The notes: a model not told the origin generated them from the letters alone. A DNA stretch of 35,725 nt from Planctomyces sp. (GCA_005778225.1 SXPC01000172.1:1-35725), one strand, 5' to 3'. Counted from the first letter of the stretch, positions 1-9,780 are shown. Numbers and translations are program-made.

Positions 1-1854
1 ATCGTGACTATGTGGCGGCTCAAAATCCGACAGCACATCCGTCAGATCAATCGGCACCGGATGGTCCCCCTGGTCATGCCCATAAAACCCACGACCGGTT
101 TTCTTCCCCAGTCGCCCAAGCTCGACCATCTTCGACAACACACCCACCGTCGGCGACTCCCCGCCAAAATACGGCTCCATCGTTTTCGCCACATGCAGCC
201 CGACATCCAACCCGATCTGATCCAGCAGTTCGATAGGCCCCATTGGCATCCCGAACTTCCGCAATTCCCGATCAATCTCCGACGAGACATTCCCTTCACA
301 CAACAGCCGCACACCTTCATCGAGATAAGGCATCAACACCCGGTTCACCAGAAAGCCCGGACTGTTCTTCACGACCACCGGCACCTTCCCCAACCGCTTT
401 GTCACCGCCAGCAACCCTGCCAGTGTCTCAGGCGATGTCTTCGCACCTTTGACAATCTCGACCAGTTGCATCCGATGGACCGGATTAAAGAAGTGCAGCC
501 CCCCCATCCGCCCCGGATCACTCACCGCAGACGCCATCTCATCAACCGACAGGGCAGAGGTGTTCGTCGCAAAAATCGCATTTGGCCCCAGTCTCGATGA
601 CAGCTCCCCAAAGATCTGGTTCTTCAGCGCCATCTTCTCCGGCACCGCTTCAATCGCCAGATCCGCGTTCGCAACATCACCCCACTCCGTCGTCACCTTC
701 AAGGCCTTGAGAAGAGACGCCTTGTCGTCATTCGACATCCGCTTCTTCTCCACCAGGTCATTCAGCGTCGACTCAATCCCCGCGCTCGCCTTCATCGCAA
801 ACTCTTCATTCGCTTCCTTAATCACGACTCCATAGCCACGCGTCGCCGCCAGCTGCGCAATCCCCGCCCCCATGATCCCACCACCAATCACCGCAATCTG
901 CTTCACCGTCGGCCCATTGGTCGAAGGCGATACCCAGTCAACGCCGCTCCGAGCCCGCTCCCGCTGATAAAACAAACCCAGCAGCGATCGACACGTCGTC
1001 GAAAACATCAATTCCCCCAGCGCCTTCCTCTCAAACGCAAACCCCGCCTCGCGACCCTGCGTGTACCCCGTCCTCACCGACTCCAGCACTTTCAAAACAG
1101 CAGGGTAGTCCTTCGCCTGTTTGGAAACTCTCTTCTGCGTCTGTGAAAACACCAGCCCACGACCAAACCCCGTCTGATTCAAAAACCACTGAGTCCACGT
1201 CCGCAAAACCTGACGAGGATTCTCCCCCGCAGCCACCTTCCTCACGAACTCATCCAGCTTCCCATCAAACTGCTCCGGCGAAGCCGCCCCATCAACGAGC
1301 CCGATCTTCACCGCTTCTTTGGCCGATAGCTTCTTCCCCTGCAACATAATCCCAAACGCAGGAACCAAACCCACCAGCCGAGGCAACCTCTGCGTCCCAC
1401 CCCACGCCGGCAGAATCCCCAACTCCACCTCCGGCAGCCCCAACCTTGTCGCGCTATCTTCCGACGCGAACCGGTAATCACAAGACAACACAAACTCCAG
1501 CCCACCACCCAGGCAGACCCCTTGGATCGCCGCAATCGTCTTCTGCTTCAATCCCTCTACCCGCGCAAACAACTCCTGCCCAGCCCGAGATGCCTCTTCC
1601 GCCGCGGCTGCATTTTTGATCCCCCCAAACTCCTTGACATTCGCCCCCGCAAAAAAGCTCCCCGCTTTCTTCGAACGAAACACCACCACCTTCGTCGCCG
1701 CATCACTCGCCAGCGCACTCACCAGCCCCGACAACTCCGCCATCACATCCTGACTAAACACATTCTGCGACTGCGCCTGCACATCAATCGCCACAACCAT
1801 CACCCCGCCATCCCGACGCTCCACTCCCAAATGCCGATATCCCTGTCCACTCAT
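1..1854 (-). CDS. fadJ: Enoyl-CoA hydratase / 3-hydroxyacyl-CoA dehydrogenase, fatty-oxidation alpha subunit (3' end cut by window)
   Basis: Read on the minus strand from ATG at 1854, this frame stays open to base 1, giving 618 visible residues. The family is usually about 700-730 residues, so roughly the last 100 (end of the dehydrogenase C-terminal region) lie outside the window. The N-terminal third is a crotonase domain with FFAGANVKEF and the oxyanion loop CLGGGLE, followed by LPEVELGILPAWGGTQRLP. The middle carries the NAD-binding GGGIMGAGIAQ, then NTSALSV, HFFNPVHRM with the catalytic His, and NSPGFLVNR. It should hydrate 2-enoyl-CoA and oxidise 3-hydroxyacyl-CoA in beta-oxidation. GAGGGA lies about 6 bases before the ATG. 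The thiolase gene lies 124 bases upstream on the same strand, the same order as fadI-fadJ in E. coli. Function is seen in motifs; the choice of fadJ over fadB rests on that order. Confidence 0.93.
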   Translation of the reverse strand, partial: MSGQGYRHLGVERRDGGVMVVAIDVQAQSQNVFSQDVMAELSGLVSALASDAATKVVVFRSKKAGSFFAGANVKEFGGIKNAAAAEEASRAGQELFARVEGLKQKTIAAIQGVCLGGGLEFVLSCDYRFASEDSATRLGLPEVELGILPAWGGTQRLPRLVGLVPAFGIMLQGKKLSAKEAVKIGLVDGAASPEQFDGKLDEFVRKVAAGENPRQVLRTWTQWFLNQTGFGRGLVFSQTQKRVSKQAKDYPAVLKVLESVRTGYTQGREAGFAFERKALGELMFSTTCRSLLGLFYQRERARSGVDWVSPSTNGPTVKQIAVIGGGIMGAGIAQLAATRGYGVVIKEANEEFAMKASAGIESTLNDLVEKKRMSNDDKASLLKALKVTTEWGDVANADLAIEAVPEKMALKNQIFGELSSRLGPNAIFATNTSALSVDEMASAVSDPGRMGGLHFFNPVHRMQLVEIVKGAKTSPETLAGLLAVTKRLGKVPVVVKNSPGFLVNRVLMPYLDEGVRLLCEGNVSSEIDRELRKFGMPMGPIELLDQIGLDVGLHVAKTMEPYFGGESPTVGVLSKMVELGRLGKKTGRGFYGHDQGDHPVPIDLTDVLSDFEPPHSHD

Positions 1855-1896
1855 AGTAGTCCCTCTCAGTTAGTATTTGATTTGATTCCTATCCCA

Positions 1897-1928
1897 AAGG
1901 CGAGCGAGGGGTGTTAACCCCCTGTCTT
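1897..1928 (+). repeat. Dispersed palindromic repeat, AAGGCGAGCG family, copy A
   Basis: A 32-base element with head AAGGCGAGCG, core AGGGGTGTTAACCCCCTG and tail TCTT. The G-run and C-run can pair around TGTTAA. It sits between the thiolase and fadJ genes, in antisense orientation to both. Three more copies lie at 13961, 19810 and 31953, all in the same orientation on the plus strand. Confidence 0.85.
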
Positions 1929-1978
1929 AATTTTCTTCCTGTCCGCTTCATCCTTCATCCTTCCTACCTCATCCTTTG

Positions 1979-3352
1979 TCACGCCACTTCCACCCACACC
2001 GCATACCCTTGCCCCCCGCCCACACACAAGCTCGCAATCCCTCGTTTCTTCCCTTGCTCCTTGAGGGCCCGTAACAACGTCAACACAATCCTTCCCCCCG
2101 TCGCACCCACGGGATGCCCCAGCGCGATCGCTCCCCCATTGACGTTCAACTTCTCCTGCGGAATCACCCCAATCGGCTGCGACCGCCCAAAGACACTCTT
2201 ACAAAACTCCGCCGAGTTCATCGCCGCCAGGCATCCCAGCACCTGCGCCGCAAATGCCTCATTGATCTCAAATAACTCGAAATCCTCCAGTTTCATCCCC
2301 GTCTGACGCAGCAGCTTCTCAATCGCATAGACCGGCCCCAGCCCCATGCGCGAAGGATCACACCCCGCAATTGCATACCCCTTGATATACCCCAGCGGCT
2401 CGACTCCATACGCTTTCGCATGTGCCGCCGACGTCACCGCCATCGCGACCGCCCCATCCGTAATCGGACAACTGTTCCCCACCGTCACTGTCCCATCCTG
2501 CGGGCGGAAATAGGGCTTCAGCTTCGCTAAGGATGCCAACGACTGCCCCTTGCGTGGACCGACATCTTCATTTACGGCTTTCCCATGATTCATCTCGGCC
2601 GAGACAGGGGCGATCTCACCAGCGAAAAATCCACGAGCCTGCGCCGCTAGCGCCCGCTCGTGACTCTGCAGCGCGAACTCATCCTGTTCTTCACGCCCAA
2701 TATGAAAGTCCTGCGCGACCAGTTCTGCTGTTTCTCCCATATTCAACCCGCAACTCGGATCCGTCAGCCCCAACTTGATCGCAACGACTGGATCGAGAAA
2801 CGAGGGCCGAAACTTCAAGTAATGATTGGCCCGCTCAAGGAACGACTTCATCTTCCCCATCTCGAGAAACCAGCGTGTCGCAGATCGATTCCACAACAGC
2901 GGAATATTCGACATCGACTCCGTCCCTCCCGCCACGATCATCTTGCTCCCGCGATCCCGCATCGCCTGCGATGCCCCGACCAAAGACTCCATCCCCGACG
3001 AACAATTCCGGTTCACCGTATGAGCAATCCGATCAAACGGCACCCCCGCCAAAAGGGAGATCACACGAGCAATATTCGCCGAGTCGGCCGGCGCCGAGAC
3101 ATTCCCAAAGATGACTTCATCAACGGCCGTCTTCTCAATTTTCAGTTGAGAGAGCAGGGCAGTCACCGCATGGACTCCCAACTGACTGGCCGTCACTCCG
3201 CTCAGCGTCGAGTACGACTTCACAAACGGAGTCCGGACTCCTCCCAGAATCACCAGAGGCTCTTTCGCCAACTGATTCGCCCAACCTGTATTCGCCTGAG
3301 TCGTTGTTGAGACGTCTCCAAATCCACTATCTATCGCCGTGGCTTGAGTCAT
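1979..3352 (-). CDS. fadI: Acetyl-CoA acyltransferase (thiolase)
   Basis: This 457-residue thiolase cleaves 3-ketoacyl-CoA to acetyl-CoA and a shortened acyl-CoA, the last beta-oxidation step. The nucleophile is in NRNCSSGMESL (Cys about 117). The second signature is LNVNGGAIALGHPVGATGG, and the final Cys loop is ASLCVGGGQGYA. The frame is open to an upstream TTG at 3382, but I prefer ATG at 3352 because GGAGGAA lies 5 bases before it. At 457 residues it is longer than the typical 390-residue biosynthetic thiolase and closer to FadI. It precedes the fadJ-like gene on the same strand, so the two probably form the trifunctional complex. The acetyl-CoA acetyltransferase branch is an alternative, less likely given the neighbour. 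Confidence 0.93.
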   Translation of the reverse strand: MTQATAIDSGFGDVSTTTQANTGWANQLAKEPLVILGGVRTPFVKSYSTLSGVTASQLGVHAVTALLSQLKIEKTAVDEVIFGNVSAPADSANIARVISLLAGVPFDRIAHTVNRNCSSGMESLVGASQAMRDRGSKMIVAGGTESMSNIPLLWNRSATRWFLEMGKMKSFLERANHYLKFRPSFLDPVVAIKLGLTDPSCGLNMGETAELVAQDFHIGREEQDEFALQSHERALAAQARGFFAGEIAPVSAEMNHGKAVNEDVGPRKGQSLASLAKLKPYFRPQDGTVTVGNSCPITDGAVAMAVTSAAHAKAYGVEPLGYIKGYAIAGCDPSRMGLGPVYAIEKLLRQTGMKLEDFELFEINEAFAAQVLGCLAAMNSAEFCKSVFGRSQPIGVIPQEKLNVNGGAIALGHPVGATGGRIVLTLLRALKEQGKKRGIASLCVGGGQGYAVWVEVA

Positions 3353-3499
3353 TGCGCTTCCTCCGCCGCTGGTGTCAATCAAAGTGTTGTCACTGAATTA
3401 TACGCCTTCAAGCCCACCAAAAGCACGACAACCTCTGGTTATTTCTGTCGCACCCCCATTCCTTCAGAAATTCTCTTTTATCTGGGTTCACCCGCGTTT

Positions 3500-3558
3500 A
3501 TATGCGCTTCAATATCTCTTCTTATTCCCATCCGTGCGAATCCGTGTCCATCCGTGGT
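3500..3558. repeat. Degenerate ATCCGTG-type dispersed repeat
   Basis: Intergenic sequence after the rluD stop contains tandem-like ATCCGTGCGAATCCGTGTCC followed by ATCCGTGGTTCAC. This type of degenerate intergenic repeat occurs in many bacterial genomes. It lies between the convergent-side end of rluD and the thiolase promoter region. I see no other copy in this window. Confidence 0.45.
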
Positions 3559-4539
3559 TCACTTCTTCAACAGCTCTCTGACCGCCAAAAGATCCCCCGG
3601 CAGCCCCGCTTCAAACTCCATCCACGTCCCCGTAATCGGATGCCCAAACGCCAGCTTCGCTGCATGCAGCGCATGTCGATCATGCGGAAAGAACGCCTCA
3701 AACTCCTTGAGCAACGGATCCCCCGGCCAGTCCAGTGACTTGAACTTCCCAAACGCATCATAAAACGCATCCGCCACCAGAGGATGTCCAATCGACGACA
3801 GATGCACCCGGATCTGATGGTTCCGCCCCGTCATCGGCGTCGCCGCCACCAGCGTGTGCTTCGGATATCGTTCGATCACCTGATAACGCGTCTTCGCAGG
3901 CTTCCTGTCGACGGTGTTCGCCTTCGTCGACATCAACACATGCCCCTTCCAGTTGTCCCTGCCAATCGGCAAATCAATACTCCCCTCATCGTTCTTCATG
4001 ACTCCTTCCACAATCGCCAGGTACGTCTTCGAAATCCGATGCGCCTGAAACGCCACCGAAAGCTCCCGATGCGCCAGATGCTCCTTGGCCAGCACAATCA
4101 ATCCGCTCGTCTGCCGATCCAGTCGATGCACAATCCCCGGCCGTATCAACCCTTTGATCGGCCCCGTCTCATCCAGATACTTCTGCACGAAGTTGCACAG
4201 CGTCCCGTTCTGCATCGCCCCCGTTGGATGCGCAATCACCCCCGGCTGCTTATCAATCACCAGCAGCCACGCATCTTCAAACACGATTCGTAACGGAAAT
4301 GCCTCCGGGTCCAGCAACTTATCTGGCGGCTCAATCAAATCAATCGTGACTTCTTCTCCGGTGAAGACCCGACGCGTCAGAGCAATCTGCTCCCCTCGAA
4401 TCCGCGCCGCCCCCGCACTCACCATCCGCGCGATCCGCCAGTCCGTGTAATTCCTCAAATGCTTCGACAAAAACGAGTCGACACGCCCCCCGGACAAATA
4501 GGGCTCAACACAAAACGTCACACAATAAGGCCGTCCCAT
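3559..4539 (-). CDS. rluD: RluD-family 23S rRNA pseudouridine synthase
   Basis: The 326-residue protein has an N-terminal S4 RNA-binding domain (about residues 15-75, with RVDSFLSKHL) followed by a RluA/RluC/RluD-type catalytic domain. The signature HRLDRQTSG puts the catalytic Asp at residue 141. GRNHQIRVHL near the C-terminus is also typical. It isomerises uridines in rRNA; RluD-type enzymes act on 23S helix 69, while RluC and RluA differ in target, and the sequence alone does not settle which. The ATG at 4539 starts the natural N-terminus; no clear Shine-Dalgarno sequence is visible. The gene stands alone on the minus strand, downstream of the zinc-ribbon gene and separated from it by a terminator. 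Confidence 0.9.
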   Translation of the reverse strand: MGRPYCVTFCVEPYLSGGRVDSFLSKHLRNYTDWRIARMVSAGAARIRGEQIALTRRVFTGEEVTIDLIEPPDKLLDPEAFPLRIVFEDAWLLVIDKQPGVIAHPTGAMQNGTLCNFVQKYLDETGPIKGLIRPGIVHRLDRQTSGLIVLAKEHLAHRELSVAFQAHRISKTYLAIVEGVMKNDEGSIDLPIGRDNWKGHVLMSTKANTVDRKPAKTRYQVIERYPKHTLVAATPMTGRNHQIRVHLSSIGHPLVADAFYDAFGKFKSLDWPGDPLLKEFEAFFPHDRHALHAAKLAFGHPITGTWMEFEAGLPGDLLAVRELLKK

Positions 4540-4680
4540 GAATCCGCGATCAACTCAAGCAGTTTCGATGTCACTGACCGCTATCACTTAACAGCCAGGA
4601 AACGACTATCATAGCGATCTCACACGAAATGTCCCCGCAGCCGAAGCATCCAGATTCGCCATCAACTTCTGACCAGACAT

Positions 4681-4707
4681 AAAAAAACGGCCCGCAAAGG
4701 AGCCGCC
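4681..4707 (-). terminator. Rho-independent terminator of the zinc-ribbon gene
   Basis: On the minus strand, CGGCTC pairs with GGGCCG around a short loop, followed directly by seven T (plus-strand A run 4681-4687). It lies about 30 bases after the stop of the zinc-ribbon gene, so it ends that transcript and separates it from rluD. Confidence 0.75.
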
Positions 4708-4738
4708 TTCAACCAATCTCAGACTGATCGCCGAGTAT

Positions 4739-5227
4739 TCAACCCGTCGATCCCGCCTGCACAGAACTCTCGTCCCGAACAATCAACGGTCCCTGACAGT
4801 AATTGCAACAGACCTCAATATTCAAATAGCCAGTCCCGATTCGCAGCCTCTGGGCACAGTGGGGACAGTCTGTGTAAACACCCAGCCAGGGAAGCTTGCC
4901 GGACTGGATTTCGAACTCGAAGCCCATATCGCAGAAATTGCACTGAACCGCCTGACCTAAATACCGCTGACTGATCTTGAGCGCCTGTTGACACGAAGGA
5001 CATCCCACCAGATACCCGATCGTCGCAACTTCGATCGCTTCCACGACCGGCTCCTCGGGCAATTCTTCCCCCGGTGCCAACTCTCTTAACGGAATGAACT
5101 CCGGCACCTCGGCATAAGCAGGCGCCAGATCCGAATTCAACAAGGCTCGACATTCACGACAGTGAATCAGGTTGGGCGGCATATCGACACCACAGTCTGG
5201 ACAAAGTCCACCAGGCCATGCAGGCAT
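4739..5227 (-). CDS. Protein with three CxxC zinc ribbons, function unknown
   Basis: The 162-residue protein has six CxxC pairs that group into three four-cysteine ribbons: C9/C12 with C23/C26, C76/C79 with C96/C99, and C121/C124 with C141/C144. The stretch 30-70 between the first two ribbons is acidic and proline-rich, so probably flexible. There is no signal peptide or membrane segment, so it is probably cytoplasmic. Such ribbons usually bind zinc and serve in protein or nucleic-acid contacts; I recognise no enzymatic motif. The start is ATG at 5227 with a GGGGTG stretch just upstream. The gene has its own downstream terminator at 4681-4707 and a 171-base gap to the PQQ gene. I do not recognise a named family. 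Confidence 0.82.
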   Translation of the reverse strand: MPAWPGGLCPDCGVDMPPNLIHCRECRALLNSDLAPAYAEVPEFIPLRELAPGEELPEEPVVEAIEVATIGYLVGCPSCQQALKISQRYLGQAVQCNFCDMGFEFEIQSGKLPWLGVYTDCPHCAQRLRIGTGYLNIEVCCNYCQGPLIVRDESSVQAGSTG

Positions 5228-5398
5228 TTCGTCACCCCTTCATCAATGCAGACAGTGTTTACCGATTAGTCGGAACGCCGCAAAACAATACATTGCTCGT
5301 ATCATTTTGAGACCATAGAGAGCAAATACACTCGGTAAATCTCAGGTTTCCCGAATGTTGAGCGCGACAACCGTTCTAAGCGGCAAATTCGGTTCCAA

Positions 5399-6643
5399 TC
5401 ATTCTGCATCCAGCGCAATCAAATGCGATTGCGTGCGGATCACCATCTTGCCCAACGCAACCGCAGGCGTCGCACAGGATCCCTCACCCAGTTCCGTTCG
5501 CCCGAGCACCTGAAATTCGCGTCCCAGCGCCAGACAAACCAACTGCCCATCTTCACTGACCCCATACAACTTATCACCGACAACCACCGGTGAAGCGCTG
5601 AAATTCCCCGACACCCGCCCTGTCCAAAGTTCTTCCCCATTTGTCAGGTCGACCCCGCGCACAACCCCACGATCGCACCACAAATACAAAATCCCATCAT
5701 AAGCCACCGGGGTGACCACATACGGCAGATTCTTATTCAACGTCATCACAGGCTTCACCGACCCCACCTTCATCCCGGGCTGATGCCCGATTCCCAACAG
5801 GGTCTTTCCATTTCCTCCTGATCCGCATTGCGTCAGAATCATGCTGTCCGTCAACACCGGCGACGCAACGATTCGCTCTGACAACCCGCTCGATGTCGAC
5901 CACAGCATCTTCCCAGTCTTCGGATCCAGCCCGGAGATTCCGATCGCATTGGCAGGACAAACAAGCTCGTCCCGATCACCATTTTTCAACACGCAAGGCG
6001 TCGCATACGTCGCCCGGTCAGACTCTCGGGCCACTTGCCACACCGTTTTTCCCGTCTTCTTGTCTAATCCGAACATCAAGCTCGGCGTGTCCATCTCCAT
6101 CGGCACGATGAGCAGATCCTCGTACACGATCATCGAAGCTCCCGGACCATGTTGAATCTCAATCGCCCCGAAATCCCGCTCCCAAACCAGATTCCCCTCC
6201 AGATCACACGCCACGACGATCAGATGATTCTGATCATAGAACTGGGCATAGACCCGCTCCCCATCAGCCGTCGGCGTGCTCGAGGCGGAGTGATTCTTTG
6301 CGTGCAGCGCGATCTGTCCCAATTTCCGCTCGTATGACCACAATGCGTTCCCATCCGCAAGTCGATGCGCTTCCAGAATCCGCGTCCCGTCTGCTTTCGC
6401 AGACGTCGTATAAATTACGCCTCCATAGATCACCGGCGAGGACACCCCAGCCCCCGACAGCGAGGTCTTCCACCGAAACTGCTGAGAAGTCCATTCAGGT
6501 TTGAACTCATAATCCGCACTGATTCCCTGGCCATTCGGTCCACGAAATCGCTCCCAGTTGACCTGCGCCGTCGCCTCGCTCACAAATCCCAAACAAAGAC
6601 CACTAAATAAGAAAAGCGTAACAATCGCCTGTCGTGAAAGCAT
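5399..6643 (-). CDS. Secreted PQQ-type beta-propeller repeat protein
   Basis: The protein is 414 residues from the ATG at 6643. An in-frame TTG at 6661 exists, but AAAGGAC sits about 7 bases before the ATG. The N-terminus (LSRQAIVTLFLFSGLCLGFV, then SEATAQ) is a signal peptide. The mature part has repeated blades such as ILEAHRLADGNALWSYER, DKKTGKTVWQVARES, DPKTGKMLWSTSSG and DLTNGEELWTGRVSG, the D-x-x-x-G-x-x-x-W pattern of PQQ-like/BamB-like propellers. Such proteins are common secreted or periplasmic propellers in planctomycetes, next to WERFRGPNGQG, which is a frequent N-terminal motif there. There is no evidence that PQQ is bound, so a structural or scaffold role is as likely as dehydrogenase activity. 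Confidence 0.88.
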   Translation of the reverse strand: MLSRQAIVTLFLFSGLCLGFVSEATAQVNWERFRGPNGQGISADYEFKPEWTSQQFRWKTSLSGAGVSSPVIYGGVIYTTSAKADGTRILEAHRLADGNALWSYERKLGQIALHAKNHSASSTPTADGERVYAQFYDQNHLIVVACDLEGNLVWERDFGAIEIQHGPGASMIVYEDLLIVPMEMDTPSLMFGLDKKTGKTVWQVARESDRATYATPCVLKNGDRDELVCPANAIGISGLDPKTGKMLWSTSSGLSERIVASPVLTDSMILTQCGSGGNGKTLLGIGHQPGMKVGSVKPVMTLNKNLPYVVTPVAYDGILYLWCDRGVVRGVDLTNGEELWTGRVSGNFSASPVVVGDKLYGVSEDGQLVCLALGREFQVLGRTELGEGSCATPAVALGKMVIRTQSHLIALDAE

Positions 6644-6931
6644 ATCGAGCGTCCTTTGCAACGGGCTGTCTAGGCAGGGCAGGGGAGGTAAGGATGGGTT
6701 TGACTCAAATTCTCAATCCTGCAGACCAGATTCGGATTGCGTCACGTCCTGAGACTTCATCAACCTCGTCAGTGTCTTGAAGGTGTCCGATCAGATAGGA
6801 TATCCTTAACAATTCGCAGGATACCGGTGAATGTTGAGTGAATCAACTACTCATTTCATTCACCTTCTGCGTATCGTGACCACGGGCCAGGTTGCGATTC
6901 ATGATGGACCTTGCAGATTCGAAGACCACTG

Positions 6932-8995
6932 ATGACATCGACAGAATCAACCAGCCCGACGACATCGAATCCCAGCAAGCCATCTGATGACGAAGCCTTT
7001 CTGCTCGTCAGCGACGGTCAGTCCTGGGGTAAGATGTATAAGCTCAACCCCGCCCAGGTCGCGACCATCGGACGCGGTTCCAGCAACCGCATCCTTATCC
7101 TGGATGACATGTGCAGTCGCAACCACGCGGAAATCTTCCACATCGACACCGGCTGGTTCATCCGCGACCTCAAAAGCCGTAACGGAACTCTCGTCAACGG
7201 CAGCCCCATCGATCGCGACTTCTCCCTAAACGGCGGCGAAGAAATCCGCATCGGCTCCTACCAGCTCACCTTCGAACTCTCAGTCGCCAACTTCCAGCAG
7301 CGTCCTCCCAGTTCGGGCGCAGATCGCACGACCGAAATCAAAACAGGCGATGACAGCGCCAAACAGGCCCACGAGATCGTCTCCAGACGCTCCAAAACCC
7401 GCTATCACGATCCCGATGCCTTCGCCAGCAATGAATCCCGACAAAAGTTCGGCGAAGAGTTCTCCCGTCTCTACAAGCTCGCCCTCAAGATGAGCACCGT
7501 CTCGACGACCCAAGAACTCTCCCGTATGGTCCTCAATCACCTGATGACCTTCCTCGGAGTCGACATCGGAGCGGTCCTCCTCTTCCCTGAAAAACGCCCC
7601 GGCGCACGCGAACCCATCCTCGAAGGCCCCCTCCGCAGCCAGCGCCTCGCCGTCGTCGCTTACGAAAGCAAAGAGGAGATGCCTTACCAGCGGGTCTCAG
7701 CCTCCCTGTCTGAAATCGTCTTCGATACCGGAGAAGCCATCCTCGCCCGCGACATCGCCACCGACTCACGCCTCGCCACCCGCGACAGCTTGGGACAAAT
7801 CCAGGCCAAAAGCGTCATCTGCACCCCCATTCGTCGCGGCGAACAGGTCTTCGGCCTCATCCACCTGTACACCACCAATGTCGATAACCAGCTCACAACC
7901 GAAGACCTCGAGTACACCCTCGCGCTGACCGACCAGTTCGCCCAGATCCTCCTGACGATGCGAGACAGGGAAGTCCTCGAAAAAGGCCTCCAGGCCGTCG
8001 TCAACGAGAACCGTCACCTCAAGGCACAACTTGAACTCGAATCCGAAATCATCGGCTGCAGCCCTGAAATCGAACGCCTGAAACGCGATATCCAGCAGAT
8101 CGCCGAAACCGACGCCATCGTCCTCGTCCGCGGCGAAAGCGGGGCAGGCAAGGAACTCGTCGCCCGCGCCATCCATTACAACAGCCACCGCAAAGCCAAC
8201 GCCTTCGTCTGCCTCAACTGCGCCGCACTCTCGGAATCCCTTCTCGAAAGCGAACTCTTCGGTCACGAAAAAGGCTCCTTCACCGGCGCCACAGGACGAA
8301 AAATCGGCAAGTTCGAAGCCGCCGATCAAGGCACCCTCTTCCTCGACGAAGTCGGCGAAATGAGCCTCTCGATCCAGGCCAAATTCCTCCGCGTCCTCGA
8401 AGGCCATGCGTTCGAACGCGTCGGCGGGAACGCCCCCATCAAAGCCGATGTCCGCCTCGTCGCTGCCACCAACCGAGACCTCGAATCCGCCGTCCGCGAA
8501 GGCCATTTCCGCAAAGATCTTTACTTCCGGCTCCACGTCGTCGAACTCGTCGTCCCGTCCCTTTACGAACGCCGCGATGACATCCTGATCCTCGCTGACC
8601 ACTTCGTCGAACGCATCGCTGAGAAGAATGGACGCATCCCCAAGTACTTCGAGCCCGACGCCGTACAAATGCTCCTCGAATACACCTGGCCAGGAAACAT
8701 CCGCGAACTCAAACACACCGTCGAACGCGCCTTCCTGCTCAGCAGAAGCGACAAACTCCGAGGCGAAGACCTCAAATTCTCCCAGTTGGAAGAAGACTTC
8801 TCATCCTCTGCACCACGCCCGACAGCCGTGTCGGGCGATTCCGCAGGCCTCTCCCTGGAAGCCATCGAACAACAACACATCCTCACCGTCCTCGACAACC
8901 AGGGCTGGAACAAATCACGAGCCGCTCAGATTCTGGGAATTGAACGTTCGACTCTCGACCGCAAACTCAAAAAGTACGGTCTGAACAAATCCTGA
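6932..8995 (+). CDS. Sigma54-dependent activator with FHA and GAF sensory domains
   Basis: The protein is 687 residues from ATG 6932; an in-frame TTG at 6911 would add seven. An FHA domain spans about 24-117 ([27 protein letters not shown]), for binding phosphothreonine partners. A GAF-like domain spans about 180-345. The AAA+ domain has Walker A GESGAGKE (about 401), the sigma54-contacting loop GSFTGA (about 448), Walker [11 protein letters not shown] and [16 protein letters not shown]. The C-terminus is a Fis-type helix-turn-helix ([20 protein letters not shown]). It lacks a response-regulator receiver domain, so input probably comes through a Ser/Thr-kinase phosphopeptide and a small ligand. 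I see no convincing sigma54 promoter in the adjacent gaps, so its targets are unknown and may lie elsewhere. Confidence 0.93.
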   Translation: MTSTESTSPTTSNPSKPSDDEAFLLVSDGQSWGKMYKLNPAQVATIGRGSSNRILILDDMCSRNHAEIFHIDTGWFIRDLKSRNGTLVNGSPIDRDFSLNGGEEIRIGSYQLTFELSVANFQQRPPSSGADRTTEIKTGDDSAKQAHEIVSRRSKTRYHDPDAFASNESRQKFGEEFSRLYKLALKMSTVSTTQELSRMVLNHLMTFLGVDIGAVLLFPEKRPGAREPILEGPLRSQRLAVVAYESKEEMPYQRVSASLSEIVFDTGEAILARDIATDSRLATRDSLGQIQAKSVICTPIRRGEQVFGLIHLYTTNVDNQLTTEDLEYTLALTDQFAQILLTMRDREVLEKGLQAVVNENRHLKAQLELESEIIGCSPEIERLKRDIQQIAETDAIVLVRGESGAGKELVARAIHYNSHRKANAFVCLNCAALSESLLESELFGHEKGSFTGATGRKIGKFEAADQGTLFLDEVGEMSLSIQAKFLRVLEGHAFERVGGNAPIKADVRLVAATNRDLESAVREGHFRKDLYFRLHVVELVVPSLYERRDDILILADHFVERIAEKNGRIPKYFEPDAVQMLLEYTWPGNIRELKHTVERAFLLSRSDKLRGEDLKFSQLEEDFSSSAPRPTAVSGDSAGLSLEAIEQQHILTVLDNQGWNKSRAAQILGIERSTLDRKLKKYGLNKS

Positions 8996-9468
8996 CGTGT
9001 GGAAAATACTGCTTGAATAGCGAGCAAAAAACCAAAGTTCTCACTACGATCTATCCGATACTTGCCCTCATGGCAGTGGTTAATCCAAACGCACGTCTTC
9101 ACCACTGCTCTTGCCCCAAATCCCACCTCAAGATACCTTCCACGTCTTTTCCCAAAAAACAAAATAATTTTGTTGACTTTTAATAGTACCTACTCAAGAA
9201 TCTCTTCGTTGAGTTCATGAGCCGGACATGTCGTGTCTAACGTTTGGTCAGACACCTGTACGAGTAGTTTTGGTAAGTAATTCATTGTGGCAGTTGTTTG
9301 TGTTTTTTGCTTTGAAGCCCGAATTCATGAGAGTTCATTACGATCTGCGACGTTGAGGCTGAACTGATCAGCGGTCGTGTGATTCCGGGTGGATGCTAAA
9401 CCAGACCCTTTCGCCTTTCCCATTTACAATGGTCACGTTTTTTATTTGTTCGAATGGAGACTTGGAAC
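8996..9468 (+). other. AT-rich gene-free stretch, probable long leader of the acidic protein
   Basis: No gene is supported in these 473 bases. The stretch is clearly more AT-rich than its surroundings. A weak promoter-like pair, TTGACT at 9173 and AAGAAT at 9196 with 17 bases between, would give a leader of about 260 bases. GTGTCT (9233-9238) and AGACAC (9250-9255) can form a short stem in that leader. No terminator for the upstream activator gene is obvious. Confidence 0.35.
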
Positions 9469-9780
9469 ATGTCTTCTGTACATGAATTAGATGACGAACT
9501 TATGGAGTCTTCTGCTTTCGAAGTAGAAGAAAGTGATGAGTACGTCGATGACTATGATCTTGAAGCCTATCTCTCACGAGGAATCGACCCGATGTTGCCA
9601 ACAGCAGCCAAACCCGGATCCGAAGAGAAAGTCCTGATGCTGTCAGCACGATACGCTGCCGGCATTCCACTGTGGCATAACGCCGATTGCTACGATCACG
9701 GCCCAGGCGTTGCCGCAGAATCGACCGAAGCCGCCGAATTCGAAGAAGAAGTTGAAGTCGAAGAAGAATTCGAGTTCTAA
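9469..9780 (+). CDS. Small, highly acidic protein of unknown function
   Basis: The protein is 103 residues from ATG 9469, with GGAG nine bases before it; an in-frame ATG at 9454 would add five residues. The N-terminus (ELDDELMESSAFEVEESDEY) and the C-terminus (EFEEEVEVEEEFEF) are dominated by Glu and Asp. Between them lies a less biased core, MLSARYAAGIPLWHNADCYD. There is no signal peptide or membrane segment. The core, with W-H-N and a Cys, looks like the conserved part, while the acidic ends look like disordered tails. A hairpin at 9789-9807 and a strong terminator at 9823-9857 follow, so it is a monocistronic unit. I do not recognise the family. That it is a real gene is supported by the clean frame, the terminator and the gene-like core. 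Confidence 0.72.
   Translation: MSSVHELDDELMESSAFEVEESDEYVDDYDLEAYLSRGIDPMLPTAAKPGSEEKVLMLSARYAAGIPLWHNADCYDHGPGVAAESTEAAEFEEEVEVEEEFEF

Noticed and set aside
7766-8716. A 316-codon minus-strand frame inside the sigma54 activator
   Set aside because: It is a shadow of the AAA+ region, rich in Asp, Glu, Phe and Val from reversed codons, with no start signal. The same applies to 12894-13919, 16659-17549 and 29968-30804 opposite argC, putA and the glycosyltransferase.
9286-9310. A TGGCAG...TTTTTTGC stretch resembling a sigma54 promoter
   Set aside because: The GG and GC dinucleotides are not 10 bases apart, so it does not fit the element.
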